A DNA stretch of 64,000 nt from Azospirillum sp. TSH64 (GTDB lineage Bacteria; Pseudomonadota; Alphaproteobacteria; Azospirillales; Azospirillaceae). Numbering within the stretch: the stretch's first letter is position 1; every line of letters begins with the position of its first letter. The notes beneath the pieces are model-generated. The model was not told where the DNA came from, ran no database searches, and saw only the letters and a program-made list of their open reading frames with translations. The DNA is taken from contig NZ_LGQW01000015.1 of assembly GCF_003116035.1 (NCBI RefSeq), positions 5,530,789 to 5,594,788 of the forward strand, in the 5' to 3' direction. The translations under genes were made by a program, and so were the position numbers. This document shows positions 1 to 8,693 of this stretch, piece after piece.

Positions 1-848
1 TTGATCGTCGCATCGTCCAGGCGCTTGGACCAGGCCGGCATGACGCCGGCGCGGCCGTTGGTCACCGTCTCGACCAGCGTCTGCTTGTCGCTGCCGTAGA
101 GCCAGTTGGCCTGCTTCAGCGGCGGAGCTCCGACACCGTCGACACCGGCGGCAACCGAGCCCTGGGCCGCATCGCCGTGGCAGGCGGCGCAGTTCTCGTC
201 ATAGACGGCCTTGCCCTTGGCGGCCTTGCCCGCATCGGCGGTCTTGCCGTTCAGCGACAGCACATAGTCCGTGACCTGATCGATCTGGTCGCGGTTGAGG
301 ATGCCGTCCTTGCCGAAGGCGGTCATGCCGACGTTCGGCGTGCCGCGGGTGTCGCCGTCATCCGAGCGGATGCCGTGCTGGATGGTCTTGTAGATGTCGG
401 CCGAGGAGCCGCCCCACAGCCACACGTCGTCGGCCAGCGTCGGGAAGCCCTTGGCGCCCTGGCCGCCGGCGCCGTGGCAGGCGGCGCAGTTCTCGTTGAA
501 GTAGGACCGGCCGCCGGCCATCGCGAAGCCCAGCAGGTCCTTGTCCTTCTGGATTTCGTCGACCGACTTGGCGGCGATGGCGGTCAGGTACTTGGCCTGG
601 CCGGCCTTCGCCTCCGCCAGCTTGGTGTCCAGCTCCTCGCGCTGGGAATAGCCCAGGATACCCTTCGTGTAGGTCTTGCCCAGCGGCCAGGCCGGGTAGA
701 ACACGTAGTACACCATCGCCCAGGCGATGCAGACATAGAAGAGATACAGCCACCACTTCGGCAGCGGATTGTTCAGCTCGCGCAGTCCATCCCACTCGTG
801 GCCGGTGGTCTCGACGCCGGACAGCTCGTCCTTGTAATTCTGTGCCAT
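1..848 (-). CDS. ccoP: cbb3-type cytochrome c oxidase diheme subunit III (partial)
   Basis: Diheme c-type subunit that passes electrons from periplasmic cytochrome c to the cbb3 terminal oxidase. The ATG is at 848 and 282 codons lie inside the window; the stop is beyond base 1. Residues about 33-52 form one membrane anchor. Two CAACH haem-binding motifs lie at about C121-H125 and C220-H224, each starting a cytochrome c domain. It starts 3 nt after the ccoQ stop, as the last gene of ccoNOQP. The family is usually about 290 residues, so only a few are missing. Confidence 0.95.
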   Translation of the reverse strand, partial: MAQNYKDELSGVETTGHEWDGLRELNNPLPKWWLYLFYVCIAWAMVYYVFYPAWPLGKTYTKGILGYSQREELDTKLAEAKAGQAKYLTAIAAKSVDEIQKDKDLLGFAMAGGRSYFNENCAACHGAGGQGAKGFPTLADDVWLWGGSSADIYKTIQHGIRSDDGDTRGTPNVGMTAFGKDGILNRDQIDQVTDYVLSLNGKTADAGKAAKGKAVYDENCAACHGDAAQGSVAAGVDGVGAPPLKQANWLYGSDKQTLVETVTNGRAGVMPAWSKRLDDATI

Positions 849-851
849 GGT

Positions 852-1013
852 CTAAAGCTCCTGACCATCATCCTTGAGCGGGATCTGGGCGGCGTCGTCG
901 AAGGTGCGGCGGTTGCCGGGCCACATGGCGTAAACCAGGATGCCCGTCAGCAGCAGCATCAACCACACCGTCCAGAAGGACCGAAGCATCACCGTGATCG
1001 AATCCAAGTCCAT
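852..1013 (-). CDS. ccoQ: cbb3-type cytochrome c oxidase small subunit CcoQ
   Basis: A 53-residue single-pass membrane protein (hydrophobic stretch about residues 13-31, acidic C-terminus) between ccoO and ccoP. This is the size, topology and place of CcoQ, which stabilises the cbb3 complex. The ATG at 1013 follows a GGGGGAGG ribosome-binding site. Sequence conservation in CcoQ is weak, so the call rests on size, topology and operon position. Confidence 0.88.
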   Translation of the reverse strand: MDLDSITVMLRSFWTVWLMLLLTGILVYAMWPGNRRTFDDAAQIPLKDDGQEL

Positions 1014-1028
1014 GGATTCCTCCCCCGA

Positions 1029-1766
1029 TTACTGCTGCAGCTGCTTGGACTGGTACTTGGTGAAGTCCACCATGGTGCCCAGCACTTGCAGGTAGGCGAC
1101 GAGAGCGTCCATTTCGGTGACGGTCTTTTCGCCGGTGAAGTTCGCCACCACGGCCTTCGGGTAGCGCTTCATCAGCCCGGCGGTGTCGCCGTCGGGGTTC
1201 TTCTGCGCTTCCAGGTCGGCCTTGGCGTTGGCGATCTGCTCGTCGGTGTAGGGAACGCCGACGATCTTCAGCGTCTTCAGGTGGTCGCCGATGTCGCCGT
1301 AGCTCAGCGGACGCTCCTTCATCCAGCCGTAGGTCGGCATGATCGACTCCGGCACGACCGCGCGCGGGTTCACCAGATGGGCGACCTGCCAGGCGTTGGA
1401 GTATTTGCCGCCGACGCGGGCCAGATCGGGACCGGTGCGCTTGGAGCCCCACTGGAACGGATGGTCGTACATCGACTCCGCGGCCAGCGAGTAGTGGCCG
1501 TAGCGCTCGACCTCGTCACGGAACGGACGGATCTGCTGGCTGTGGCAGTTGTAGCAGCCTTCGCGCAGGTAGATGTTCTGCCCGGCCAGTTCGAGCGGGG
1601 AGTAGGGACGGACCCCCTCCACCTTCTCGATGGTCGATTCGATGGTGAAGAGCGGGACGATCTGAACCAGACCGCCGATCGACACGGTGATCAGCACGAG
1701 CACGATCAGCAGAAGGGTGTTCCGCTCGATCAGGTCGTGGCTGAAGCCCTTTTTATCCTGAGCCAT
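1029..1766 (-). CDS. ccoO: cbb3-type cytochrome c oxidase monoheme subunit II
   Basis: Monoheme membrane-anchored cytochrome c of the cbb3 oxidase. It has an N-terminal membrane helix (about residues 16-38) and one CYNCH haem motif at about C71-H75, followed by the SQQIRPF sequence typical of CcoO. An in-frame ATG three codons upstream (1775) exists, but the AAGGA element sits about 8 nt before the ATG at 1766, so I chose the latter: 245 residues, normal for the family. It lies 21 nt after ccoN and 15 nt before ccoQ. Confidence 0.95.
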   Translation of the reverse strand: MAQDKKGFSHDLIERNTLLLIVLVLITVSIGGLVQIVPLFTIESTIEKVEGVRPYSPLELAGQNIYLREGCYNCHSQQIRPFRDEVERYGHYSLAAESMYDHPFQWGSKRTGPDLARVGGKYSNAWQVAHLVNPRAVVPESIMPTYGWMKERPLSYGDIGDHLKTLKIVGVPYTDEQIANAKADLEAQKNPDGDTAGLMKRYPKAVVANFTGEKTVTEMDALVAYLQVLGTMVDFTKYQSKQLQQ

Positions 1767-1787
1767 TTCTCGCATCCTTCCCTAGCG

Positions 1788-3284
1788 TCAGGCCGCGCCG
1801 ACCGTCGCCTTGTGCGGCGTGGTGACATAGGGCTTCTCGATGCGGACATCGCCCTTCGCCGTGCGCCACAGGTTGTAGACCATGATGAGAGCGCCGGTGA
1901 CGAACAGGACGCCGCCCATCGCGCGGATCACGTAGAACGGGTGCATCGCCGCGACGGTCTCCACGAAGGAGTACTGCAGGAAGCCCAGGTTGTCGTAGGC
2001 GCGCCACATCAGGCCCTGCATGATGCCCGACACCCACATGGCGGTGATGTAGAGCACGATGCCGATGGTGGCGGTCCAGAAGTGGTAGCTGACCAGGCGC
2101 ATGCTGTAGAGCTGCGAGCGCTTCCACAGCACCGGCACGAGATAGTAGATCGCGCCGAACGAGACGAAGGCGACCCAGCCGAGAGCGCCGGAGTGCACGT
2201 GGCCGACCGTCCAGTCGGTGTAGTGCGACAGGGCGTTGACCGGCTTGACCGACATCAGCGGGCCTTCGAAGGTCGACATGCCGTAGAAGGCGACCGAGGT
2301 GACCAGGAAGCGCAGGACCGGATCGGTGCGCAGCTTATCCCAGGCGCCCGACAGGGTCATGATGCCGTTGATCATGCCGCCCCAGGACGGCATCCACAGC
2401 ATGACGGAGAAGGTCATGCCCAGCGTCTGCGCCCAGTCCGGCAGGGAGGTGTAGTGCAGGTGGTGCGGACCGGCCCAGATGTAGAGGAAGATCAGGGTCC
2501 AGAAATGGACGATCGACAGGCGGTAGGAATAGACCGGCCGCTCGGCGCGCTTGGGCACGAAGTAGTACATGATGCCCAGGAAGCCGGCGGTCAGGAAGAA
2601 GCCGACCGCGTTGTGGCCGTACCACCACTGCACCATGGCGCTCTGCACGCCCGACACGAAGGTGTAGGACTTCATGCCGAACAGCGACACCGGAACGTTG
2701 ATGTTGTTGCCGATGTGCAGGATCGCGACGGTGAGGATGAACGCCATGAAGAACCAGTTCGCCACATAGATGTGCGACTCGCGCCGCGTCATCACCGTGC
2801 CGATGAACTGGACCGCATAGAGCACCCAGGTGACCGTCAGGTACAGGTCGAGGATCCATTCGGGCTCGGCGTATTCCTTGCCCTGGGTGAAGCCCAGGAC
2901 GTAGCTCAGCGCCGCGAGCACGATGAAGACGTTGTAGTTCCAGAAGATGAACTTCGCCAGCCCTTCGCCCCCGAAGAGATACTGGCGGCACGTCCGCTGG
3001 ACCGAATAGAGCGAAGTGGCGAACAGCACATTGCCGCCGAACGCGAAAATCACGGCCGAGGTGTGGACGGGGCGCAGGCGCCCGAAGCTCGTCCACTCCA
3101 GCCCGAGATTCAGCGCCGGGAAAGCCAGCTGCAGAGCGATGAAGGTGCCGGCCAGGAAACCGACCACGCCCCAGAACACTGCAGCGATCACGAAGAGTCG
3201 GATGGCGTCCTCATGGTAACGCACGTCTTCCGACACCCGCTGGCTGCCCAGGGTGGCCCCTGAAGTCAGAGTCGCTGATGTCAT
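1788..3284 (-). CDS. ccoN: cbb3-type cytochrome c oxidase catalytic subunit I
   Basis: Catalytic haem-copper subunit that reduces O2 to water with high affinity at the cytoplasmic membrane. The 498 residues contain many membrane helices and the expected metal ligands: H74 (RPVHTS), H224 (YGHNAV), H274-H275 (GPHHLH), and H362 and H364 (GHVHSG). The frame stays open upstream to 3422, but the ATG at 3284 has a GGGAGAG ribosome-binding site 5 nt away and the upstream residues do not look like CcoN. It is the first gene of ccoNOQP, with an FNR/FixK-type box about 175 bp upstream. Confidence 0.96.
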   Translation of the reverse strand: MTSATLTSGATLGSQRVSEDVRYHEDAIRLFVIAAVFWGVVGFLAGTFIALQLAFPALNLGLEWTSFGRLRPVHTSAVIFAFGGNVLFATSLYSVQRTCRQYLFGGEGLAKFIFWNYNVFIVLAALSYVLGFTQGKEYAEPEWILDLYLTVTWVLYAVQFIGTVMTRRESHIYVANWFFMAFILTVAILHIGNNINVPVSLFGMKSYTFVSGVQSAMVQWWYGHNAVGFFLTAGFLGIMYYFVPKRAERPVYSYRLSIVHFWTLIFLYIWAGPHHLHYTSLPDWAQTLGMTFSVMLWMPSWGGMINGIMTLSGAWDKLRTDPVLRFLVTSVAFYGMSTFEGPLMSVKPVNALSHYTDWTVGHVHSGALGWVAFVSFGAIYYLVPVLWKRSQLYSMRLVSYHFWTATIGIVLYITAMWVSGIMQGLMWRAYDNLGFLQYSFVETVAAMHPFYVIRAMGGVLFVTGALIMVYNLWRTAKGDVRIEKPYVTTPHKATVGAA

Positions 3285-3458
3285 ACAATCTCTCCCGTTT
3301 GCCCCGGGCGGCCGCGGGGCCGCGCCTTCTGGGTTGCACCACCACTGGGTACGTACTGTTAAGGAGCGGGACAGGTTGCACTCGGAAATGCCGAAAGGGA
3401 CGCCGGGCGCGCCTGTCTCCAATGGCGCCCACTATGTGGATGGGGGGGTTCAGCAACA

Positions 3459-3472
3459 TTGATCTACGTCAA
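3459..3472. promoter_or_regulatory. FNR/FixK/Anr-type box between ccoN and a divergent gene
   Basis: TTGATctacGTCAA matches the FNR/FixK consensus TTGAT-N4-ATCAA at 9 of 10 defined positions. It lies between ccoN (minus strand) and the plus-strand gene at 3531. For ccoN, a CATAGT at 3431-3436 is at the right distance for a -10 box of a class II FNR promoter. The box is centred 65 bp before the ATG at 3531, so it could serve both directions. FNR/FixK control of ccoNOQP under low oxygen is well established in alphaproteobacteria. Confidence 0.85.
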
Positions 3473-3530
3473 CGACCCTTCCGCCCCGGGGCTGCCATCG
3501 TTCAGTGTCCTTGCAATCGGCCGGGCTGAA

Positions 3531-4103
3531 ATGGACGACGGTTTCATCGCTAAACCCCTTGGTCGGCGCCAGATCGACCAGGCTTACCCGCTGGTCTGCG
3601 CCCTGGCGCCGGGCCTGGGGGTCGACCAATGGCGCGCATTTGCCGCAGCGGTTCTGGACAGCGCAACCCTGGGGAGCAGTGCGGACGGTGGCGCAGGAGG
3701 CGGCCGCCAGCCGGCAAGCCGGGGCATCATGACCGTGCAGAACGCGCAGGGGTACCTGCACGGCCTGTTCTCCTACACGGCCGAACCGCACCTGCTGCAC
3801 GGGCGGACGCTGTGCGTCGACAACTTCGTCGTGCTCGACCTGTTCGACGTCGCCGGCGTGGCGGAAGCCCTGCTGCAGGCGATGGAGGGGCTGGCCCGGC
3901 GGCTGGGCTGCGCCGCCATCCACACCACCCTGCCCGACCGTTTCGCCCGGCACGATTCCCTTCAAGGCTCCGGCCGCGACCCGATCCCCGACTGCTTCCG
4001 CACCGAAGGGCACCGGCAGGAAACGATCCGCTTCTGCAAGGAGCTGGCGGTGGTCAACGACAATGCCCCGACGCTGGCGGAGGGACGGCGCGACGCGGAG
4101 TAG
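3531..4103 (+). CDS. GNAT-like acetyltransferase, divergent from the cbb3 operon
   Basis: A 190-residue soluble protein. The central part (beta-like YLHGLFSY, then CVDNFVVLDLF, then helix VAEALLQAMEGLARRLGCAAIHTTLP) has the strand-helix-strand rhythm of a GNAT acetyltransferase, but I see no clear acetyl-CoA loop, so the fold is an inference. The frame opens at 3459 inside the FNR box; the ATG at 3531 is the first sensible start. Its position suggests oxygen-responsive expression together with the oxidase. Substrate unknown. Confidence 0.65.
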   Translation: MDDGFIAKPLGRRQIDQAYPLVCALAPGLGVDQWRAFAAAVLDSATLGSSADGGAGGGRQPASRGIMTVQNAQGYLHGLFSYTAEPHLLHGRTLCVDNFVVLDLFDVAGVAEALLQAMEGLARRLGCAAIHTTLPDRFARHDSLQGSGRDPIPDCFRTEGHRQETIRFCKELAVVNDNAPTLAEGRRDAE

Positions 4104-4128
4104 CGCCTGTCGGGCCGGGAGGCGCACA

Positions 4129-4518
4129 ATGCCGGACCTTGCAAAGGAAACGTCTCGGATGAGCGACGCGCTGGTCGGCAGCCTGCTGGAAGGACTTCCC
4201 GCAAGTCCGCAGCCCGAAGAACTGTTCACGACGCTGGCGGCGCTGCCCGGTGTGCGCATCGAGCGGATCGTCTCCACCGGCCAGTCCTCCCCGGACGGCT
4301 TCTGGTACGACCAGGAGTGGGACGAGTTCGTCCTGCTGGTCGCGGGCTCCGCCACTCTGCAGGTGGACGGAGAGGGAGACCGCCCGCTGTCCCCCGGCGA
4401 CTGGGTGCTGCTGCCCGCCCGCACCCGCCACCGCGTTGCCGCCACCGCCGCCGGCGGGCCGACCGTTTGGCTGGCGGTCCATGCCGGTGAGCCGGGCGGC
4501 ACCACCGGATCGGGGTAG
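4129..4518 (+). CDS. Cupin-domain protein
   Basis: A 129-residue single-domain cupin. The segment EWDEFVLLVAGSATL, then GDWVLLPARTRHRV, matches the two cupin motifs, with glutamates from motif 1 and a histidine from motif 2 as likely metal ligands. The ATG at 4129 has a GGGAGG element 6 nt upstream and lies 25 nt after the preceding gene, so co-transcription is likely. Proteins of this type bind a metal and act as small enzymes or sensors; the ligand cannot be read from sequence. Confidence 0.75.
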   Translation: MPDLAKETSRMSDALVGSLLEGLPASPQPEELFTTLAALPGVRIERIVSTGQSSPDGFWYDQEWDEFVLLVAGSATLQVDGEGDRPLSPGDWVLLPARTRHRVAATAAGGPTVWLAVHAGEPGGTTGSG

Positions 4519-4597
4519 AGGCCGAACGGCGCGGAGCGGCATGGGCGGGCCACCGCAGCCATTGCGCGCCGCCGATTTGCCGCTAGGATGCGGGCCC

Positions 4598-5809
4598 ATG
4601 AGCGACACCGGCACCAAACCCGTCAAGAAATACCCCGCGATCCATCTGCAGTCCGGCCGCCAGCGGCGCGTCATGCAGGGGCATCCCTGGGTCTATTCCA
4701 ACGAAGTCCAGATGGACACCACCGCCAAGGCGGTGCCGCCCGGCAGCCCGGTGCGGCTTCTGGACCCCGGCGGGACGCCGCTGGGCATCTACACCTTCAA
4801 TCCGCACACGCTGATCGCCGCCCGGCTGCTGTCGAACGACCCGGCGACCGTGGTGGACCAGGCCTTCATCGCCGACCGGCTGCGCCGCGCGGTGGAGTTG
4901 CGCGACCGCCTGTTCAGCCGTCCCTTCTACCGCGTCGTCCATGCCGAGGCCGACGGGCTGCCCGGGCTGATCGTCGACCGCTTCGACGATGTGGTGACGG
5001 TGCAGGCCAACTCCGTCTTCATGGACCGCCGGATCGACGAGATCCTGGCCGCCATCGACGAGGTGATGGCACCGCGCGCGGTCATCCTGCGCAACGACGG
5101 CAGCCAGCGCGCGCTGGAGGGGCTGGCGGAGGAGACCCGGCTGGCCAAGGGCGAGATCGACGGCTCGATCCGCCTTGAAGAGAACGGCGCCACCTTCTTC
5201 GCCAACCCGCTGGACGGCCAGAAGACCGGCTGGTTCTACGACCAGCGCGACAACCGCGCCTTCATCGCCTCGCTGGCCAAGGGCGGCCGGGCCATCGACT
5301 TCTACAGCTACAATGGCGGCTTCGGCATCCAGTGCGCGGTGGCCGGCGCCACCCAGGCGATCGCGGTCGACCGCTCCGCCCTGGCCCTGGAGAACGCCAC
5401 CCGCGCCGCCGCGGCGAACGGCGTCGCCGACCGCTTCGAGGCGCGCAAGGCCGACGCCTTCCAGGAGATGGAGCGGCTGGGCACGGCCGGCGAAACATTC
5501 CAGGTGGTGGTCGCCGATCCGCCGGCCTTCGTGAAGTCGAAGAAGGATCTGGCGGCCGGCAGCCGCGCCTACCGCAAGATGGCGCGTCTGGCGGCGAAGA
5601 TCACGGCACCGGGCGGCTATCTGCTCTGCGGGTCGTGCAGCCACAATGTCGATCCGCCGACCTTCGCCGAACTGGTCGCCCGCGGCCTGCACGACGCCGG
5701 CCGCACCGGCCGCATCCTGCGCAGCGCCGGCGCCGGCCCCGACCATCCGGTCCACCCGCACCTGCCCGAGTCGGCCTATCTGAAAGCGCTCGTGCTGCAA
5801 CTGGACTGA
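4598..5809 (+). CDS. rlmI: Class I SAM-dependent rRNA (cytosine) methyltransferase, RlmI family
   Basis: 403 residues. An N-terminal PUA-like RNA-binding domain (about 1-75, with HPWVYSNEV) is followed by a Rossmann methyltransferase. Visible motifs are GQKTGWFYDQRDNR, the SAM loop region DFYSYNGGFG, ADPPAFVKSK and a GSCSHN cysteine. This is the layout of COG1092 enzymes such as RlmI, which methylates a cytosine of 23S rRNA. The exact target base in this organism is inferred. ATG 4598 was chosen because the PUA domain begins just after it. Confidence 0.85.
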   Translation: MSDTGTKPVKKYPAIHLQSGRQRRVMQGHPWVYSNEVQMDTTAKAVPPGSPVRLLDPGGTPLGIYTFNPHTLIAARLLSNDPATVVDQAFIADRLRRAVELRDRLFSRPFYRVVHAEADGLPGLIVDRFDDVVTVQANSVFMDRRIDEILAAIDEVMAPRAVILRNDGSQRALEGLAEETRLAKGEIDGSIRLEENGATFFANPLDGQKTGWFYDQRDNRAFIASLAKGGRAIDFYSYNGGFGIQCAVAGATQAIAVDRSALALENATRAAAANGVADRFEARKADAFQEMERLGTAGETFQVVVADPPAFVKSKKDLAAGSRAYRKMARLAAKITAPGGYLLCGSCSHNVDPPTFAELVARGLHDAGRTGRILRSAGAGPDHPVHPHLPESAYLKALVLQLD

Positions 5810-5931
5810 GTGCAGCCCGCCTGGGCATCCGGGGTGGACGGGCGGACGTACACACGCGGTACGCCCCCCGTACGCCTCCAGCCCCGGCCCGGCCCACCAG
5901 TGACACGTACGCCTGCCGCCCGGAGCGAGCC

Positions 5932-6777
5932 CTATCCTGCAAATCCCGCCAGCGCCCGCACCTCGGCCGGGCTGCGGCCCTCGTCCCGCAGCGACCGCAG
6001 GGACTGGGCGCGGTCGCGCTTGGCCAACCGCTCGCCCGCCGCATTCCGCAGCAGGCCGTGATGGTGGTAATCGGGGGGATCGTAGCCCAGCAGGGCCTGC
6101 AACAGCCGGTGCAGATGGGTGGCGAAGAACAGATCCTCGCCGCGGGTGACAAGGGTCACACCCTGGAGATGATCGTCGACGGTAACGCTGAGGTGATAGC
6201 TGGTCGGCGTGTCCTTGCGCGCCAGCACCACGTCGCCCAGCAGTTCCGGCGTCGCGTTCTGCCAGCCCTGGGCCCGGTCGTGCCAGCGCAGCGGCCCGGT
6301 CAGCCGGCAGGCGGCCTCCACATTGAGTCGCAGCGCCCAGGCGTCGCCCCGCTCGATCCGCTCGGCGCGCTCCGCGGCGGAGCGATGGCGGCAGGTGCCG
6401 GGATAGAGCGGCCCGTCGGGTCCATGGGGAGCCGCACCGGCCCGCACGATCTCGGCGGCGATGTCCTTGCGGGTGCAGAAACAGGGATAGAGCACGCCCA
6501 GCGACTCGAGCCGGGCCAGAGCGGCGCGGAAATCGTCGAAATGGTCGGACTGGCGGCGGATCGGACCGTCCCAGTCGAGGCCGAGCCACGCCAGATCCTC
6601 GATCAGGTCGCGCTCGTACTCCGGACGGCAGCGGTTGGGGTCGATGTCCTCGATCCGCAACAGGAAGCGGCCGGCGGCGCTGCGGGCGGTGGTCCAGCCG
6701 AACAGCGCGGAATGGGCATGGCCCAGATGCAGATGCCCGGTGGGGCTGGGGGCGAAGCGGGTGACGAGATCGCTCAT
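5932..6777 (-). CDS. gluQ: Glutamyl-queuosine tRNA(Asp) synthetase
   Basis: 281 residues resembling a glutamyl-tRNA synthetase that lacks the anticodon-binding half. It attaches glutamate to queuosine at position 34 of tRNA-Asp. It has RFAPSPTGHLHLGH (HIGH motif, residues 7-20), a zinc site built from CFC and a later YPGTC, and a degenerate KMSKS equivalent (LAKRD). A full GltX would be about 470 residues, so the short length fits GluQ. The ATG is at 6777. Confidence 0.93.
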   Translation of the reverse strand: MSDLVTRFAPSPTGHLHLGHAHSALFGWTTARSAAGRFLLRIEDIDPNRCRPEYERDLIEDLAWLGLDWDGPIRRQSDHFDDFRAALARLESLGVLYPCFCTRKDIAAEIVRAGAAPHGPDGPLYPGTCRHRSAAERAERIERGDAWALRLNVEAACRLTGPLRWHDRAQGWQNATPELLGDVVLARKDTPTSYHLSVTVDDHLQGVTLVTRGEDLFFATHLHRLLQALLGYDPPDYHHHGLLRNAAGERLAKRDRAQSLRSLRDEGRSPAEVRALAGFAG

Positions 6778-6871
6778 TCCCGCTTTATAACGGCTGGCGT
6801 GACCTGGATGTAAGCGCGGATCGGAGAGAGGCGCGGATCGGATATGGGGCCTGATCAGATGTAAGGCCCGA

Positions 6872-7039
6872 TCAGATGTAAGGATTGTCGCGGATCGGCT
6901 CGACCGGGATCTCTTCGCCTTCCAGATAGAGCGCCAGACGGCGGCGCAGCTCGCGGTCGAATGCATCGATGCGAATCTGGCGCTCACGCTCCTCGCGTTC
7001 ACGGCGCTTCTGGGCGAGGTCGATGATGACGGCGGTCAT
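6872..7039 (-). CDS. Small charged protein of unknown function
   Basis: A 55-residue ORF starting at ATG 7039. The N-terminus is rich in arginine and glutamate (KRREREERERQIR) and probably forms an amphipathic helix; the end is acidic (EGEEIPVEPIRDN). It lies about 95 nt upstream of gluQ on the same strand. Its 3' end overlaps a short duplicated segment: GATCAGATGTAAGG occurs at 6853-6866 and 6870-6883. I recognise no family. Confidence 0.6.
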   Translation of the reverse strand: MTAVIIDLAQKRREREERERQIRIDAFDRELRRRLALYLEGEEIPVEPIRDNPYI

Positions 7040-7473
7040 GGCGGACTTTCCTCGGGGTCGCTTCCGGCCGGTTCGGACCGGCGGGATCGGCTTGGATCAA
7101 CGAGGTCCACCATCGCGCCGTCATGGTTAACGAGGGGTAAGCACGCAAGGCGGGCGCGACTGTTTTTTGCCGATGTCACAGCCGCCTTCACAGCCGCCTT
7201 CACAGCCGCCGCGGGTGGGGCCGCTTGACCGCATCCCCGCCCCACCCACCTTGCCCACAGCGCGAAAAAGGTTACACAACGGTGAAGAAATTCGGCCGCG
7301 CCGGGTCAAGATATTGAGTCCCGAGCCCCGATCCACTATGTATCTGGTTGTCCCGGAGGACGATTCGGCCGCCGGGGCGCAGCAGACATGCCCCGCGCAC
7401 GGTGCCGCAGCAGTGTCGCGTGCCGGGTTCCAGACACGCTCTCAGACAACGGTTACAGACAAGGGAGTGGCCA
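7040..7473. other. 434-bp gap with a 12-bp tandem repeat
   Basis: No convincing gene is visible. The gap separates the small minus-strand ORF from the plus-strand HNH gene, so both promoters should lie here, but I could not fix -35/-10 boxes with confidence. The only distinct structure is the 12-bp tandem repeat at 7177-7210. Confidence 0.5.
7177..7210. repeat. 12-bp direct tandem repeat, 2.8 copies
   Basis: The unit CACAGCCGCCTT occurs at 7177-7188 and 7189-7200, followed by CACAGCCGCC at 7201-7210. It is non-coding, in the gap upstream of the HNH gene. Such arrays change copy number by slippage or can be repeated protein-binding sites; nothing here decides between these. Confidence 0.8.
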
Positions 7474-8037
7474 TTGGCTCCACCACCCGATCACTGTCCG
7501 GCTCTGGTGCTGAACGCGGATTTCCGCCCGCTCAGTTACTTCCCCTTGTCGCTATGGTCCTGGCAGGAAGCGGTCAAGGCGGTCTTTCTCGAACGGGTCA
7601 ACATCGTATCGCACTATGACCGGGTCGTCAGATCCCCCAGTTTTGAAGTCCGGTTGCCCAGCGTCATCTCGCTGAAGGAATTCATCCCGGCCTCGCGCCG
7701 TCCGGCCTTCACCCGCTTCAACGTCTTCCTGCGCGACCGCTTCACCTGCCAGTATTGCGGCCGCCCCTTCCCCACCCACGACCTGACCTTCGACCATGTG
7801 ATTCCGCGGTCCCGCGGCGGTCGGACGACGTGGGAAAACGTCATCACATCCTGCTCGGCCTGCAATCTGGCGAAGGGCGACCGCCTTCCCCATGTCTGCG
7901 GCATGATCCCCCTCACGCCGCCCTTCCAGCCCAGTGCCTACGAGCTGCAAGAGAACGGACGCGCCTTCCCGCCAAACTTCCTCCATGAAAGTTGGCGGGA
8001 TTTTCTTTACTGGGACTCGGAACTGGACCCGATGTAG
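7474..8037 (+). CDS. HNH endonuclease
   Basis: 187 residues with a zinc-ribbon HNH nuclease domain: CQYC at C92/C95, the catalytic-type DHVIPRSRGG at D107-H108, and CSAC at C127/C130. The N-terminal part (CPALVLNADFRPLSYFPLS) is typical of the widespread chromosomal HNH family of alphaproteobacteria, whose role is unclear. The frame is open to 7348, but TTG 7474 has an AGGGAG element 6 nt upstream and the recognisable family sequence starts there, so I chose it. Confidence 0.85.
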   Translation: MAPPPDHCPALVLNADFRPLSYFPLSLWSWQEAVKAVFLERVNIVSHYDRVVRSPSFEVRLPSVISLKEFIPASRRPAFTRFNVFLRDRFTCQYCGRPFPTHDLTFDHVIPRSRGGRTTWENVITSCSACNLAKGDRLPHVCGMIPLTPPFQPSAYELQENGRAFPPNFLHESWRDFLYWDSELDPM

Positions 8038-8108
8038 GCTTGGCGCCGTGCCGTCAACGGATGGGGGCCGCTGCCGGCCCCTGCATCCGCCGCCTCAAAC
8101 CCGCCCCG

Positions 8109-8693
8109 TCACACCCGTTCCGCCACCCAGATCACCGCCCGGGTGCCGGCCTTGATCGCCGCCGACAGCAGCGGATAACCCGCCGCGCGCTCCGCCTCGT
8201 TCTGCAAGCCGATGTCGCGGTGCTCGACCTCTTCCGCCTGGAACTTGCGGATGCTGTCGGACAGCTCCTGCTCGTCCGGGCCGAGATGAGGCAGTTGCGC
8301 CTCGTAATGCTCCTCGATCACCTCTTCGACCGCGACGGTGCAGGCCATCGCCGCCCGTTCGCCGAGGATCGCAGTGCCGGCGCCCAGCAGGAAGCCGGTG
8401 ACGTGCCACAGGGGTTGCAGCAGGGTCGGCCGCACCCGGCGCCGGTTCAGCTGCTTCTCGAAATATTCGAGATGGACCAGCTCCTGATCGGCCATGTGGC
8501 GCAGGGTCTTGCCGTGGCGGCCCTTGCCCATCACGGCGATCTGGCCCTCATAGATGCGCTTGGCGCCATATTCGCCGGCATGGTCGACGCGGACGATGCG
8601 GGCCAGCCGGTCGCGCCGCGGCAGGTCGCCGGGCAATGCGCCGTGACGCGCGCCGTGACGGGAATTGGCGGTGGGAGACGTCGTTTCACTCAC
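8109..8693 (-). CDS. coq7: Demethoxyubiquinone hydroxylase
   Basis: 194 residues of the carboxylate-bridged di-iron Coq7 family, which adds a hydroxyl group to demethoxyubiquinone in ubiquinone synthesis at the membrane. Iron-ligand motifs are visible: RVDHAGEYGA, DQELVHLEYF (ExxH, E71-H74), VEEVIEEHY and EEVEHRDI. The start is GTG 8693, which overlaps the dsbB stop as GTGA, with GAGG 8 nt upstream. Translational coupling with dsbB is likely. Confidence 0.93.
   Translation of the reverse strand: MSETTSPTANSRHGARHGALPGDLPRRDRLARIVRVDHAGEYGAKRIYEGQIAVMGKGRHGKTLRHMADQELVHLEYFEKQLNRRRVRPTLLQPLWHVTGFLLGAGTAILGERAAMACTVAVEEVIEEHYEAQLPHLGPDEQELSDSIRKFQAEEVEHRDIGLQNEAERAAGYPLLSAAIKAGTRAVIWVAERV

Noticed and set aside
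177..3263. Very long plus-strand open frame opposite ccoNOQP
   Set aside because: High-GC shadow; the minus strand encodes recognisable oxidase subunits with all haem and copper ligands.
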